A DNA stretch of 64,000 nucleotides from positions 372,001 through 436,000 of the forward strand of contig CAXYEK010000001.1 in the NCBI GenBank assembly GCA_964276235.1, written 5' to 3'. This DNA is from SCGC-AAA076-P13 sp964276235 (GTDB taxonomy: Bacteria; Pseudomonadota; Gammaproteobacteria; Magnimaribacterales; D2472). The notes under the pieces were generated by a model, which ran no database searches, was not told the origin of the DNA, and worked only from the letters and a program-made list of their open reading frames with translations. The position numbers and the translations under genes are program-made. Shown one piece after another: positions 33,500 through 43,482 of this stretch. Positions within the stretch are counted from its first letter, which is position 1; each line of letters starts with the position of its first letter.

Positions 33500-34804
33500 A
33501 GAATACATATCTTGGGTATTTGTGGAACCTTTATGGGTGGACTTGCTCAGATTTTAAAAGAATCTGGCCACTTAATTTCAGGTTCAGACATTCAATTTTA
33601 TCCACCAATGTCTAATCATTTAGAAAATCTTGATGTTCAAATGATAAAAGGGTATTCATCTGAATCACTTCCAGAGGCTGACTTATATGTTATTGGTAAT
33701 GCTCTATCGAGAGGAAATGAGTGCGTTGAATATATCTTAAATAATAACTTACCGTTTAAATCTGGACCCGAAATGCTTGGAGAAATACTTAAGACTAGAA
33801 AAGTCTTAGCAGTCTCAGGAACTCATGGAAAGACAACTACATCTTATATGCTTGCACATATATTTCTTCATCAAGGCAAAGATATCGGTTTTCTTGTGGG
33901 AGGAATCTCTAATAACTTCAAAGGGTCTGCTTCACTTGGTACTAATAAAATATTTGTTATAGAGGCTGATGAGTATGATTCTGCTTTCTTTGATAAAAGA
34001 TCAAAATTTATACATTACTCTCCTTCAACAGTAGTTGTTAATAATATTGAATTTGATCATGCAGATATTTTCCATGATTTGAATGATATTAAGAGGCAAT
34101 TCCATCATTTAATGAAAATCATCTCTTCGTCTGGCAATGTTATTTTTTTTGAGGATGATAAAAATTCGAATGAAGTTATTAAAATGGGGGTTTGGTGTAA
34201 TTTAATTTCAATAAATGGAAATGATATTAAAATTAATTTCCATTCCAGAGAGCTAACAAATAAAGATAATACTTTTTCGTTAAATAATTTACCTTTAATA
34301 GGAGAGCATAATTTTAAGAATTATATTTCTGCTATTCTCGCAGCTGAGGCTAACGGAATATCAATAGAAGACTCATTAGAATCATTAGAAACTTTTGAAG
34401 GTGTAAAAAGAAGATTAGAAAATAGAGGTAAATTTGCAGGCATCCAAATATATGATGATTTTGCTCATCACCCAACTGCAATTGAATTTTCTTCTGATGC
34501 CATTAGAAGTCAGTTTCCATCTAAAAAAATACTTGGATTGGTTGAGCTAGGCTCTAATACAATGTCTGGAGGCTCTCATGGTTTATCTTTAGTAGACTCT
34601 GCAAGGTCGTTAGATCATGTCATATGGTTAGATCATCAAAACGTTTTATCCGAAAAGAAAGAAATAAGCACTTCAAAAAATATAGATGATTTCGTTGAGA
34701 GTGCAAAAATAGCTGCACAAGATTATGATGTCATTTTATTAATGACTAATAGAGACAGCAGTAAAATACTTAATCCAATAACTACTTACCTTGAAAAAAA
34801 ATAA
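33497..34804 (+). CDS. mpl: UDP-N-acetylmuramate:L-Ala-D-Glu-mDAP ligase
   Basis: A 435-residue Mur ligase for recycled murein tripeptide. The N-terminal IHILGICGTFMGGLAQI, ATP-binding VSGTHGKTTTSYM, EADEYDSAFFDKRSKF and EFDHADIF fit Mpl rather than MurC. It works in the cytosol to return turnover peptides to UDP-MurNAc. A TTG for the next (LON-domain) frame lies inside its last codons, so translation could be coupled. Confidence 0.94.
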   Translation: MRIHILGICGTFMGGLAQILKESGHLISGSDIQFYPPMSNHLENLDVQMIKGYSSESLPEADLYVIGNALSRGNECVEYILNNNLPFKSGPEMLGEILKTRKVLAVSGTHGKTTTSYMLAHIFLHQGKDIGFLVGGISNNFKGSASLGTNKIFVIEADEYDSAFFDKRSKFIHYSPSTVVVNNIEFDHADIFHDLNDIKRQFHHLMKIISSSGNVIFFEDDKNSNEVIKMGVWCNLISINGNDIKINFHSRELTNKDNTFSLNNLPLIGEHNFKNYISAILAAEANGISIEDSLESLETFEGVKRRLENRGKFAGIQIYDDFAHHPTAIEFSSDAIRSQFPSKKILGLVELGSNTMSGGSHGLSLVDSARSLDHVIWLDHQNVLSEKKEISTSKNIDDFVESAKIAAQDYDVILLMTNRDSSKILNPITTYLEKK

Positions 34805-35379
34805 TTTACCTGTATTTCCTTTAAGCCTTGTTGCGCTTCCTGGAAGCATACAATCCCTTCAAATCTTTGAACCCAAATACATAAGCATGGTTAAGTCATG
34901 CATGTCTGACGGCCATGGTTTTGTGATTGTCTTTCCAGTCAAAAATAGATGGATCTGACTATGAGATGTCAAAAAAAGGTTCATATGTAGAAATTATTGA
35001 CTTTAATAATTTACCAAATGGGTTGCTTGGTATAACTGTAAAATCTGAAAACAAAGTAATAATAAGTAATATCTTGCAGCTAGAGGATGGCCTTCATATT
35101 GCAGATGTCATACTAGATGTAGATCCTGAGGTTGATGACCAAGCTCTATTAGCAGAACATCCTGAAATTATAAATATCCTTTCTCAGCTTATGAAGCATC
35201 CAAGAATTAGCGACCTTCCTATAAAAGTTGATTTTAGTTCGGCTGATTCAGTGGTGTATCATTTGGCAGGGTTAATTCCACTAACATCATCTGAAAAACA
35301 AACTTTGCTTGAAGCTTTTGATGCATCTCAAAGAATGACAATTTTATCTAAGTACATAGAGAAAATATCAACAAGCTAG
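34791..35379 (+). pseudogene. LON substrate-binding-domain protein, single-base frameshift
   Basis: Reading from TTG 34791, the first frame gives LPVFPLSLVALPGS then LQIFEPKYISMVKSCM up to FPVK and stops at 34956-34958. The rest of the domain (YVEIIDFNNLPNGLLGITV and the C-terminus ending 35379) is in the +1 frame. Removing one A from the run of five at 34941-34945 would restore a 195-residue LON N-terminal-domain protein like those encoded next to, but distinct from, the protease. Either a genuine mutation, a programmed shift, or a homopolymer sequencing/assembly error. The start overlaps the mpl stop by 14 bp. Confidence 0.85.
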
Positions 35380-35384
35380 AATTT

Positions 35385-35813
35385 TTAATTTATCTTTAAA
35401 GGAGGAGCATTTGATTTTGCTCTTAACCAGTTGATTGATTTTAAAATAGCAGGAATGGCAATAAATTTCTTTTCAATAACGTATTTACCTGGATAATTAC
35501 TGAGCATTAAGCCAATAATAATTGTAAAAACCCCCTGTCCAGGCAGAACAAGCATCATTATTCCACCAAGTATTAATGAATATCCGATAATATTTTTGAA
35601 AACTACAATCAAGTACCATAGATAAGGATTATTAGATTTAAATTTAGATTTTTTTTTAATTAAGAAATAATCAACAGGAATTAAAACAACAAGCCATTTA
35701 AGACTAATTAAGCTAAATACAAAAATAAACAGAGAAATAGAACCAATCCATAATATTAAATTCTTATAAACCAGTAAGAGATCTAAAAAAGTATTTAGGG
35801 TGTATATTTCCAA
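35385..35813 (-). CDS. Inner-membrane protein, PGPGW family-like
   Basis: A 142-residue protein with a TTG start (AAGG upstream), three to four helices and the motif LPGQGVFTIIIGLMLSNYPGK, then INWLRAKSNAPPL at the C-terminus, typical of PGPGW transmembrane proteins (PF09656). Their function is unknown. It is alone on the minus strand and meets the LON-domain gene tail with a 5-bp gap. Confidence 0.75.
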   Translation of the reverse strand: MEIYTLNTFLDLLLVYKNLILWIGSISLFIFVFSLISLKWLVVLIPVDYFLIKKKSKFKSNNPYLWYLIVVFKNIIGYSLILGGIMMLVLPGQGVFTIIIGLMLSNYPGKYVIEKKFIAIPAILKSINWLRAKSNAPPLKIN

Positions 35814-35906
35814 AATTACTTACCTTTTTATTAAATAATGATTTAGTATAGCAATTACTAAAAAGTAATTTTTAGTTGATTAAAAACCTTAATTAATAAG
35901 TAAATT

Positions 35907-36251
35907 TTGCCTAAAAAAAATCTTAAAGATATTTGTACAGAAACTCTAAGCGATAATAAAGCTGTAGACGTTTTATCGCTTGATATTAAGGGTATATCAT
36001 CGTTCGCAGATTTTATAATAATTGCCACAGCAAGTTCAAACAGACATGCAAAATCTCTTTCTGAGAAGCTTGTTGAATCAATCAAAGGTAATAAGATGAC
36101 TGTATTGGGAGTCGAAGGTAAAGTTGAGTCAGGATGGGTTCTTGTTGATTGCGGCGAGATAGTTATTAATATAATGAAAAGCGATATTAGAGAATTTTAT
36201 GACTTAGAGGGCCTTTGGGGAGAAAATACTCTCCTTAATACTTCTGGCTAA
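35907..36251 (+). CDS. rsfS: Ribosome silencing factor
   Basis: A 114-residue RsfS/YbeB protein (ALSDNKAVDVLSLDIKG-like opening, DFIIIATASSNRHAKSL, EGKVESGWVLVDCGEIVINIM). It binds ribosomal protein L14 and blocks subunit joining during starvation. The start is TTG. It heads the rsfS-rlmH-mrdA-mrdB cluster, with rlmH starting 1 bp after its stop. nadD, usually next to it in gammaproteobacteria, is not here. Confidence 0.93.
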   Translation: MPKKNLKDICTETLSDNKAVDVLSLDIKGISSFADFIIIATASSNRHAKSLSEKLVESIKGNKMTVLGVEGKVESGWVLVDCGEIVINIMKSDIREFYDLEGLWGENTLLNTSG

Positions 36252-36716
36252 ATGGTCTTAAGTATTATTAGTGTTGGGAGTAAATTAACTTCATGGGAAT
36301 CTTCAGGCATAGATTATTATTCTAAACAATTTCCTAAAAATACTTCCTTAAAATTCATAGAAATAAAAGGGCAGCAACATCCAAAAAGATCAAATGAGGA
36401 AGTTCTAAAAATAGAATCGGAAATGATTTTATCTAAAATACCCTCAGATCACTTTATCGTCTCTTGGGACTCAAAGGGAGAATTGTTAGATAGTATTAAA
36501 TTTAGTGAATTCTTTTCAGAATCTATGCTTAATAATCTCAAAATTTGTTTTGTAATAGGAGGCTCATTTGGACTATCAAAAAGTATTATTGATAGATCAG
36601 ATAAGGTATTTTCTGCATCTTATTTCACTTTCCCACACAGGCTTTTTAGAATAATTTTAATAGAGCAAATATATAGAGCATTTTCTATAATTAATAATGC
36701 GCCTTACCATAAATGA
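36252..36716 (+). CDS. rlmH: 23S rRNA pseudouridine-1915 N3-methyltransferase
   Basis: A 154-residue SPOUT methyltransferase that methylates pseudouridine 1915 of 23S rRNA using SAM. Motifs are EIKGQQHPKRSNEEV, FVIGGSFGLSKSII (knot SAM loop) and FPHRLFRIILIEQIYRAFSI near the C-terminus. It overlaps mrdA by 4 bp, and follows rsfS directly, the classic pair. Confidence 0.95.
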   Translation: MVLSIISVGSKLTSWESSGIDYYSKQFPKNTSLKFIEIKGQQHPKRSNEEVLKIESEMILSKIPSDHFIVSWDSKGELLDSIKFSEFFSESMLNNLKICFVIGGSFGLSKSIIDRSDKVFSASYFTFPHRLFRIILIEQIYRAFSIINNAPYHK

Positions 36717-38551
36717 TAAATATTGAAGAAAGATCAACTGAAAAGAGAAGCTTCTTTTCAAGATTAGTAGTTATTTATATTTTCTTTATTTTTTTATTTA
36801 CATTTCTTTTATTTAGAACTTATTCACTTCAAGTATCTAGTTATACAGACTATGAATTAGCTTCTTTAAAAAATAGAACTAGAGATGTGTTGGTTCAACC
36901 AGCAAGAGGAATTATCTTTGATAGAGATGGAAACATTCTTGTGAATAATGTTCCTACCTATAACCTAATTATAAAACCATGGAAAATTAGTAGCCTTGAA
37001 AATTTCATTAAAGAAATATCAGTAATAATAGACTTAGATGAAAAAGATCTTGAATATGTTAACGAGAATTTTAAAAATAAGGCTGACTACAATAGAGAGC
37101 TCACAGTAAAAAGGAATCTTTCTAAAGAAGAGATTGCTAAGTTTGAAGTAAGAAATTTTAAATACCCAAATGCATTTATTGATGTCAGATACAGCCGAGA
37201 GAATAAATATCCTCACTTATTTTCCCATGCCATAGGTTATGTTGGAGGGTTAAGTGATGATCAACTAACTGAAGTCCTATCAAATCAAAACTTAAAACAA
37301 GTAGAAACTATTTTTAGATACTCAAATGGTTTTCTTTCCGGTAAGACCGGTATAGAAAATATATATGATGAATCTTTAAGAGGTTATTTTGGTAAAAAAT
37401 CATATGAAGTTGACGCCTCTGGAAGGTTTCTGAAAGAACTGGATTACGTTAAACCAATAAACGGTTCAAATTTATATACTGCATTAGATCTAGATTCTCA
37501 GAAAACAGCATTTGAACAGATGGACAATAGAAGGGGTTCAGTTGTCGCAGTAGAAATTGAAACAGGGGCAATAGTTACTTACTTAAGTACTCCCACTTTT
37601 TCTGTAAACGACTTAGCAAATGGAATGTCATCTAAAAATTTTAAAGCTCTTTTGGACGATAACAATAAACCTTTCTTTGATAGAAGCTCTCAGGGAAGAT
37701 ACTCTCCTGCATCAACAATTAAGCCAGCAATAGCATTATTTGGACTTCAAGAAAAACTTATAGACTGGGAATCTACAATTGATGATCCTGGTTATTTTAT
37801 TTTGCCTGAAGATCAAAGGGTTTATAGAGGGTGGAAAAAGGGAGGGCATGGAAATATAGATTTAAATAATGCAATTATAGAGAGCTCTAATACTTTCTTT
37901 TTCTCTTTGGCCTACAACTCTGATATTGACAAGTTAATCTATCATTTGTCTGAATTTGGATTTGGAAGGAATGTTTGTTCTGATTGCTTCAATCCTGATA
38001 AAGGACTGCTTCCAACTCCAGAATGGAAAATGAATAACCTTAATTTTGGGTGGTTTAAAGGAGACACTGTTAACCTTGGTGTAGGTCAAGGTTATATGAG
38101 CGCTACACCAATGCAACTTGTTTATTATTCAGCTTTTTTAGCTAATAAAGGAAATCTATCAGAACTTTCTTTTATTCAAAATAGCAAACAAGAAAGCCAG
38201 ACTTCATTTTCAGGATCAAATATTACTAATCTAGATTGGGAGAAAATTCATGGAAGCATGATTAATGTAATAGATGGAAACAAAGGTACTGCTAGGAGGT
38301 TAAAGTCGCTAAAGTCTTATACTGTTGCAGCTAAGTCAGGTACTGTTGAGCTTGTTAGTACAGAAACTAAAGAGGATTATAAGCTTGTTAGAAAAAATAT
38401 AGGAAATAGAGATCATGCAATAATAATTGCTTTTGGTCCGATGCCTAATCCAAAATACGCTGTAAGCGTCGTAATTGAAAATGGCGAGAGTGGTGGTTCA
38501 GTTGCTGGGCCAGTAGCTATAGCAGTTCTGAATGAGCTAATTGAAAAATGA
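36713..38551 (+). CDS. mrdA: Penicillin-binding protein 2 (elongasome transpeptidase)
   Basis: A 612-residue class B PBP: N-terminal membrane anchor (about 19-37), dimerisation domain, then transpeptidase domain with the S334-x-x-K337 motif (STIK), SSN 391-393 and KSGT 541-544. It crosslinks peptidoglycan for rod elongation at the periplasmic face. It partners with RodA encoded 4 bp overlapped downstream. The domain length and the PARGIIFDRDG opening fit the family. Confidence 0.96.
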   Translation: MINIEERSTEKRSFFSRLVVIYIFFIFLFTFLLFRTYSLQVSSYTDYELASLKNRTRDVLVQPARGIIFDRDGNILVNNVPTYNLIIKPWKISSLENFIKEISVIIDLDEKDLEYVNENFKNKADYNRELTVKRNLSKEEIAKFEVRNFKYPNAFIDVRYSRENKYPHLFSHAIGYVGGLSDDQLTEVLSNQNLKQVETIFRYSNGFLSGKTGIENIYDESLRGYFGKKSYEVDASGRFLKELDYVKPINGSNLYTALDLDSQKTAFEQMDNRRGSVVAVEIETGAIVTYLSTPTFSVNDLANGMSSKNFKALLDDNNKPFFDRSSQGRYSPASTIKPAIALFGLQEKLIDWESTIDDPGYFILPEDQRVYRGWKKGGHGNIDLNNAIIESSNTFFFSLAYNSDIDKLIYHLSEFGFGRNVCSDCFNPDKGLLPTPEWKMNNLNFGWFKGDTVNLGVGQGYMSATPMQLVYYSAFLANKGNLSELSFIQNSKQESQTSFSGSNITNLDWEKIHGSMINVIDGNKGTARRLKSLKSYTVAAKSGTVELVSTETKEDYKLVRKNIGNRDHAIIIAFGPMPNPKYAVSVVIENGESGGSVAGPVAIAVLNELIEK

Positions 38552-39648
38552 AAAAAAAATTAAACTTTAGAACATTTAGTATTTATTTTGATCAGTACTT
38601 GTTTATTTCGATTACTCTTTTATCGATTATGGGATTATTTTTTTTATACAGCGCCTCTCAAGGAGATTTAAATACTATATTGAAGCAATCTATTTTTGTC
38701 GGATTTGGTTTATTTTTAATGTTTATTTTAAGCCAACCTGACCCTAATTTTTACAATACCTTTTCAGGTATATTTTTAATCCTTTCTCTTTTACTAATCT
38801 TCGCAACCATGATATTTGGCAAAGAGATAAATGGTGCGCAAAGGTGGTTAAATTTGGGTTTTTTTACTTTGCAAACTTCAGAAATAATTAAGATATCTCT
38901 TCCTATCTTTCTTGCATCTTATTTATATGATAAGTCTTTACCTATAAGCCCAAAACATACATTTATAACACTGGCTTTAATAATGCTTATTTTTATTTTA
39001 GTTGCCAATCAGCCAGATCTAGGCACTAGTCTTGTAGTTTTTATGGCGGGTATTTATATTTTATTTCTAGCAGGACTTAGCTGGAAATTTATCGGGGCTG
39101 CATTTGGGCTATTTCTTATTTCCCTTCCTTTTTTATGGAATAATTTTTTACAGCCATTTCAAAGACAAAGAATTGAAACTTTATTTAACCCAACTGCAGA
39201 CCCTTATGGAACTGGTTGGAACATCACTCAATCTAAAATTGCTATAGGTTCTGGAGGAATTAATGGTAAAGGTTTTCAAGAAGGTTCTCAGGCTCACTTG
39301 GACTTTCTTCCTGAAACTGAAACAGACTTCATTTTTGCTGTTATTGCTGAAGAATTCGGTTTTGTTGGGGTTTGCATTTTGTTATCTGTTTTCCTCTTTA
39401 TACTACTAAGATGTTTGTATTTAGCGTTTAATGCTAGGGATAGATTTTGTAGATTAACCATTGGAGGCTTAAGTCTAATTTTTGCCTCAACATTATTTAT
39501 CAATCTTGCGATGGTTGTTGGAATAATTCCTGTAGTAGGTATGCCACTTCCATTTATCAGCAAAGGGGGCTCATCTTTGCTATCATTCTATATAGCTTTT
39601 GGGATAATAATATCCATGGCAACACACAAAAAACTTATGCAACGATGA
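38548..39648 (+). CDS. mrdB: RodA peptidoglycan glycosyltransferase
   Basis: A 366-residue SEDS protein with about ten membrane helices, including GAQRWLNLG, the family signature FLPETETDFIFAVIAEEFGF with the catalytic Asp region, and the terminal GMPLPFISKGGSS. It polymerises glycan strands with PBP2. It overlaps mrdA and mltB by 4 bp each. Confidence 0.95.
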   Translation: MKKKLNFRTFSIYFDQYLFISITLLSIMGLFFLYSASQGDLNTILKQSIFVGFGLFLMFILSQPDPNFYNTFSGIFLILSLLLIFATMIFGKEINGAQRWLNLGFFTLQTSEIIKISLPIFLASYLYDKSLPISPKHTFITLALIMLIFILVANQPDLGTSLVVFMAGIYILFLAGLSWKFIGAAFGLFLISLPFLWNNFLQPFQRQRIETLFNPTADPYGTGWNITQSKIAIGSGGINGKGFQEGSQAHLDFLPETETDFIFAVIAEEFGFVGVCILLSVFLFILLRCLYLAFNARDRFCRLTIGGLSLIFASTLFINLAMVVGIIPVVGMPLPFISKGGSSLLSFYIAFGIIISMATHKKLMQR

Positions 39649-40532
39649 AAAAAATTATATTTATAAGCTTAATATTTTCTCTTTCAATTACTGCCGACTA
39701 TTCGAATCACAAAGATAGTCAAATGGTAATCGATGAGCTTGTTACAAAACATGGCTTTGAAAAGTCTTATGTTACAGCGATATTAAAAAATGCTAAAAAG
39801 CGTGATGAGATGCTTCAATCAGTTGCTAATCCTGCAGAAAAGACAAAAACATGGGATGAATATAGAGCTATTTTTATAAAAACAAAAAGAGTGGAAGAAG
39901 GTAAAAAATTTATTGAAAAAAATATTAAAACGCTGAAAAGAGCTGAAAAAGAATTTGGAGTTCCTAGAGAAATAATTACTGCTATTTTAGGAGTAGAGAC
40001 TAATTATGGGAGTAATAAAGGTGGGTATAGAGTTTTAGATAGCCTTACTACTTTAGGATTTGATGATCCTAGAAGATCTAATTTTTTTAGAAGAGAGCTT
40101 ATAGAGTTCTTTCTCTTAACAAGAGAAAATAATTTAGATATTAAAACTACAAAAGGCTCATATGCTGGTGCAATGGGATATGCGCAATTTATATCTTCTA
40201 GCTATCGAGCATATGCTGTAGATTTTGATGGAGATGGCTACGTTGATTTATTTAATTCTGTTGACGATGCAATTGGCAGTATTGCAAATTATCTTTATGT
40301 GCATGGATGGAAGAGAAATGGAAAAATCGTTACGAAAGCATATCCAAATAATGTGAGAAAATTCTACAAACCACATGAATCTCTAACAAGGTTCATACCT
40401 TTAACATTTAATGAAGATGGAAAAGATCTTTTTTTCATTGGCGATGACAACTTTAGAGCTATTGCTAAGTATAATATTAGTGATGTATATGCAATGGCCG
40501 TTTACTACTTATCAGAAGAGTTAAAAAAATGA
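39645..40532 (+). CDS. mltB: Lytic murein transglycosylase B
   Basis: A 295-residue periplasmic lytic transglycosylase with a signal peptide (1-17) and catalytic Glu118 (GVETNYG). It cleaves glycan with formation of 1,6-anhydroMurNAc. The EF-hand-like DFDGDGYVDLF corresponds to the Ca2+-site of Slt35/MltB. Unlike many MltB proteins it has no Cys lipobox and may be soluble in the periplasm. It sits between mrdB and dacA with 4-bp overlaps; the rlpA gene common in this position is absent. Confidence 0.93.
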   Translation: MKKIIFISLIFSLSITADYSNHKDSQMVIDELVTKHGFEKSYVTAILKNAKKRDEMLQSVANPAEKTKTWDEYRAIFIKTKRVEEGKKFIEKNIKTLKRAEKEFGVPREIITAILGVETNYGSNKGGYRVLDSLTTLGFDDPRRSNFFRRELIEFFLLTRENNLDIKTTKGSYAGAMGYAQFISSSYRAYAVDFDGDGYVDLFNSVDDAIGSIANYLYVHGWKRNGKIVTKAYPNNVRKFYKPHESLTRFIPLTFNEDGKDLFFIGDDNFRAIAKYNISDVYAMAVYYLSEELKK

Positions 40533-41671
40533 AAAAATTATTATTCACACTATTATCAACCTCAATATTTGTTCAATCTCAGAGTTTTGTACCAGATTCA
40601 CCGGAGCTAGATCTTAAGAGCTACATCTTAATTGAACCTAATACCAATACAGTTATCGCAGAATTTAATTCTGAATCCCAGATTGAGCCTGCAAGCATGA
40701 CAAAAATAATGACTGGTTATGTTGTAGCTGACCAAATTGCAAATGACTTAATTTCTCTTGATGACGAAGTATTAATAAGTGAAAAAGCTTGGCGCATGGA
40801 AGGTTCTAAAATGTTTATCGAGGCGGGCAAGAAGATTAAGGTCTCAGATCTCTTAAAGGGAATTATTATTCAGTCTGGTAATGATGCCTCGGTCGCTATT
40901 GCTGAATATACCGGAGGAACAGAAAGAGGATTTGTTGACTTAATGAATTCTTATGCTGCTTCACTAGGAATGGATAATACTATTTTTCAAAATTCAACCG
41001 GTCTCCCAGATGATAATCATTTTTCTTCTGCAAAAGATCTATCTATTTTGACTTCAAATTTTATTAAAAAATTTCCTGAAGAATATGCTCTATATAAAGA
41101 TAGACAATTCACCTTTAATAATATCAAACAGTTAAATAGAAATAAGCTTTTATGGAGAGATGAATCATCTGACGGTGTGAAAACAGGTCATACGGAAGCA
41201 GCGGGTTTTTGTTTAGTTGGTTCGGCGAAAAGAGGTGATATGAGGCTTATCACTGTAGTTGCTGGCAGTAAGTCGGATAACGACCGCTTTCTATCAACTC
41301 AAAGACTTCTCGAATATGGATTTAGATTTTACGCTACTCAACAAGTATTAAATGCTAATGAAGAATATGAGAGAATTACAATTTGGGGCGGACAAGAAGA
41401 CACTCTAGGACTTGGTGTTCTTGAGGATGTATCCATAACCATACCTAGAACAAGTTTTAAAAACTTAAATATTAGCTATAAATTTAAAAATAATATTCAA
41501 GCACCTATAAAGCTAGGTCAAAAGATTGGGACTCTTGAAATAACAAGCAATGAGAAAGTTATTTTAATAAAAGACCTGGTAGCGCTTAAAGAAGTTGAAG
41601 CAAAAGGGTTCTTTGGAAGATTATGGTCTAAGTTCGTACTTTGGGTATTTGGCTTGTTTGGAATGGCGTAA
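40529..41671 (+). CDS. dacA: D-alanyl-D-alanine carboxypeptidase (PBP5/6 type)
   Basis: A 380-residue precursor with signal peptide (1-18), active Ser56-x-x-Lys59 (SMTK), SGN 116-118 and KTG 218-220, and a C-terminal amphipathic, aromatic tail that would anchor it to the outer face of the inner membrane. It trims the fifth D-Ala of muropeptides. It is followed by dat after one base. Confidence 0.95.
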   Translation: MKKLLFTLLSTSIFVQSQSFVPDSPELDLKSYILIEPNTNTVIAEFNSESQIEPASMTKIMTGYVVADQIANDLISLDDEVLISEKAWRMEGSKMFIEAGKKIKVSDLLKGIIIQSGNDASVAIAEYTGGTERGFVDLMNSYAASLGMDNTIFQNSTGLPDDNHFSSAKDLSILTSNFIKKFPEEYALYKDRQFTFNNIKQLNRNKLLWRDESSDGVKTGHTEAAGFCLVGSAKRGDMRLITVVAGSKSDNDRFLSTQRLLEYGFRFYATQQVLNANEEYERITIWGGQEDTLGLGVLEDVSITIPRTSFKNLNISYKFKNNIQAPIKLGQKIGTLEITSNEKVILIKDLVALKEVEAKGFFGRLWSKFVLWVFGLFGMA

Positions 41672-41672
41672 A

Positions 41673-42500
41673 ATGGAGAAAATTAAGGCAGTTTTCAATG
41701 GCAGTTTTGATGCTTTAGAAAATATTAAAATATCACCATTTTCTAGAGCATATACTTTTTCTGATAGCGTTTATGAAGTTGTGCCATTCTTCAATTCCAA
41801 AGCAATTGCTTACGAAGATCATATCGAAAGATTAAAAAATAGTTCTAAGTCTTTATCTATAGATATTGATATTAAAAATGCTGCTGATGAAATTAATAAA
41901 CTCATCAAATCCTGTAATTCAAAAAATGGCTATGTCTACTATCAAGTAACAAGAGGAGTGGATTTAATTCGTTCCCATCTATATTCTAATTCACTCGAAA
42001 CTGAAACATTTGGTTATGTTTTACCATTCTCATTTAACACACAACCAATAAAGGTAATGGCATGTAAGGATCAAAGATGGGGTAGATGTGATATTAAATC
42101 TACATCACTTTTGGGCAATATTATGAGCATGAACTTTGCACAAAAAGAAGGGTGTAAAGAAGTTATTATGCATAGAGACAATATCTTGACCGAAGCTGGA
42201 GCCTCCAATTTATTTTTTTCTGTAGGTAATAAAATTTGTACACCCGCACTTTCAAATAATATACTTCCTGGAATTACGAGATCTTTATTAATTAAAGAAT
42301 TAAAAAAATCTCAAATAAAGGTCATCGAGGATGAATACACCCTAGCAGACTTATCAAAGGCATCTTCTGCATGGTTAACAAGTTCAACAAAAGGACTAGC
42401 AGCAATTTCTGAAATAGTTAATTTAGATTCTAATTTAAATATTAATGATCCTATTTTTCTTAAATGCAAAGATATTTTTGATAATAAATTTTTTAGCTAG
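41673..42500 (+). CDS. dat: D-amino acid aminotransferase (class IV)
   Basis: Starting at ATG 41673 (275 residues, one base after dacA), rather than an upstream frame start within dacA. It is a fold-type IV PLP aminotransferase: YYQVTRG, SLLGNIMSMNFAQKEGCKEVIMHRDNILTEAGASNLF and the C-terminal SSTKGLAAISEI. The lysine of the KSTSLLGNI segment should bind PLP. It makes or interconverts D-amino acids such as D-Glu/D-Ala. The dacA-dat pair is common in Pseudomonas-type genomes. It overlaps the convergent holA gene by 8 bp. Confidence 0.87.
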   Translation: MEKIKAVFNGSFDALENIKISPFSRAYTFSDSVYEVVPFFNSKAIAYEDHIERLKNSSKSLSIDIDIKNAADEINKLIKSCNSKNGYVYYQVTRGVDLIRSHLYSNSLETETFGYVLPFSFNTQPIKVMACKDQRWGRCDIKSTSLLGNIMSMNFAQKEGCKEVIMHRDNILTEAGASNLFFSVGNKICTPALSNNILPGITRSLLIKELKKSQIKVIEDEYTLADLSKASSAWLTSSTKGLAAISEIVNLDSNLNINDPIFLKCKDIFDNKFFS

Positions 42501-43482
42501 CAGTTAATTCTATAACTATATTATCTAATTCATTCCAAAAATCTTTTTTTGATAAACCTTTGCTTGCAAGATCAAGTTCAAATACATCTTTTTGAAGACG
42601 AATTAATTTTTGTAGAGGATGTATTTTAATAAAATTCATATACTCAGTAATTTTATTACCCCAAACTCCTGATCTCTCCAAACTGCTTCTAGGATTTTTG
42701 TTTTGTCTAGCATTTGATGAGCTATTGACTATCTTTCCTATAATCCAAACAAGCAAGGGAGCATAATGACCCTCAGAGGTTTTTATTGAATGAACTATCC
42801 TCAAAGCATGTTTAGTATTCTTTGAAATAATCATGTCTTCTAATTCAAATGGCACAAATTCTGCAGAATCTGCAGAGAATATATTAGTCATATCCATCCC
42901 ATCCTTATAAACTAATCTTAGAATTTGAATCTCATTTTGCTGAGCAACTAAGTTGCCAAGATTCATTTCATAAATATGCTGCAGCAGGGTTGATTTATCT
43001 TTTTCTGAGACAAAAGATAATTCTTTCTTGAGCCATATTTTTTCTTCAAATGATTTCAGTTTTTTGCACTCAACAATTAATGAATTTTCATCCATTTGCT
43101 TTACCCACTTAGTGGAGTAATTTAATTTTTCGTTATGTGAAGTTATTATGATTGCAATATCGTTCATCTTTTCAATATTGGCTATCTGAAAAATTTTTGT
43201 GATTTGATCTGGGATTCTTCCTTGATCGTGATGAATTTCAATTAATGTTTTTGAACCAAAGAGCGAGCCACTCGCATTTTCTATTATTATCTGCTCAATT
43301 CGATCAAATTGATCTTTAGTAATAATTCTTTTTTCAGAAAAACCCAATTCTCGTAAATGATTTTTGAGAATATCTTTTGAATTATTTCTGAGAACAATTT
43401 CTGATCCATAAATAAAGAAAATATTTGGGGACTTGCTCAAATATTTAGTAATTGCTAACGCCTCACATTTCAAAAAGACCAA
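42493..43482 (-). CDS. holA: DNA polymerase III delta subunit
   Basis: A 329-residue clamp-loader subunit that opens the beta sliding clamp. The N-terminal part has the ATPase-like fold without a P-loop (NIFFIYGSEIVLRNNSKD) and the C-terminal helices contain the KIHPLQKLIRLQ-type collar. It is divergent in sequence, as is common for delta. Identification is strengthened by the leuS-lptE-holA order. It overlaps lptE by 20 bp and ends inside the 3' end of dat. Confidence 0.88.
   Translation of the reverse strand: MVFLKCEALAITKYLSKSPNIFFIYGSEIVLRNNSKDILKNHLRELGFSEKRIITKDQFDRIEQIIIENASGSLFGSKTLIEIHHDQGRIPDQITKIFQIANIEKMNDIAIIITSHNEKLNYSTKWVKQMDENSLIVECKKLKSFEEKIWLKKELSFVSEKDKSTLLQHIYEMNLGNLVAQQNEIQILRLVYKDGMDMTNIFSADSAEFVPFELEDMIISKNTKHALRIVHSIKTSEGHYAPLLVWIIGKIVNSSSNARQNKNPRSSLERSGVWGNKITEYMNFIKIHPLQKLIRLQKDVFELDLASKGLSKKDFWNELDNIVIELTAS

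Noticed and set aside
41595..41672. Upstream start of the D-amino acid aminotransferase within dacA
   Set aside because: Those residues do not resemble the family; ATG 41673 directly after the dacA stop gives the expected N-terminus.
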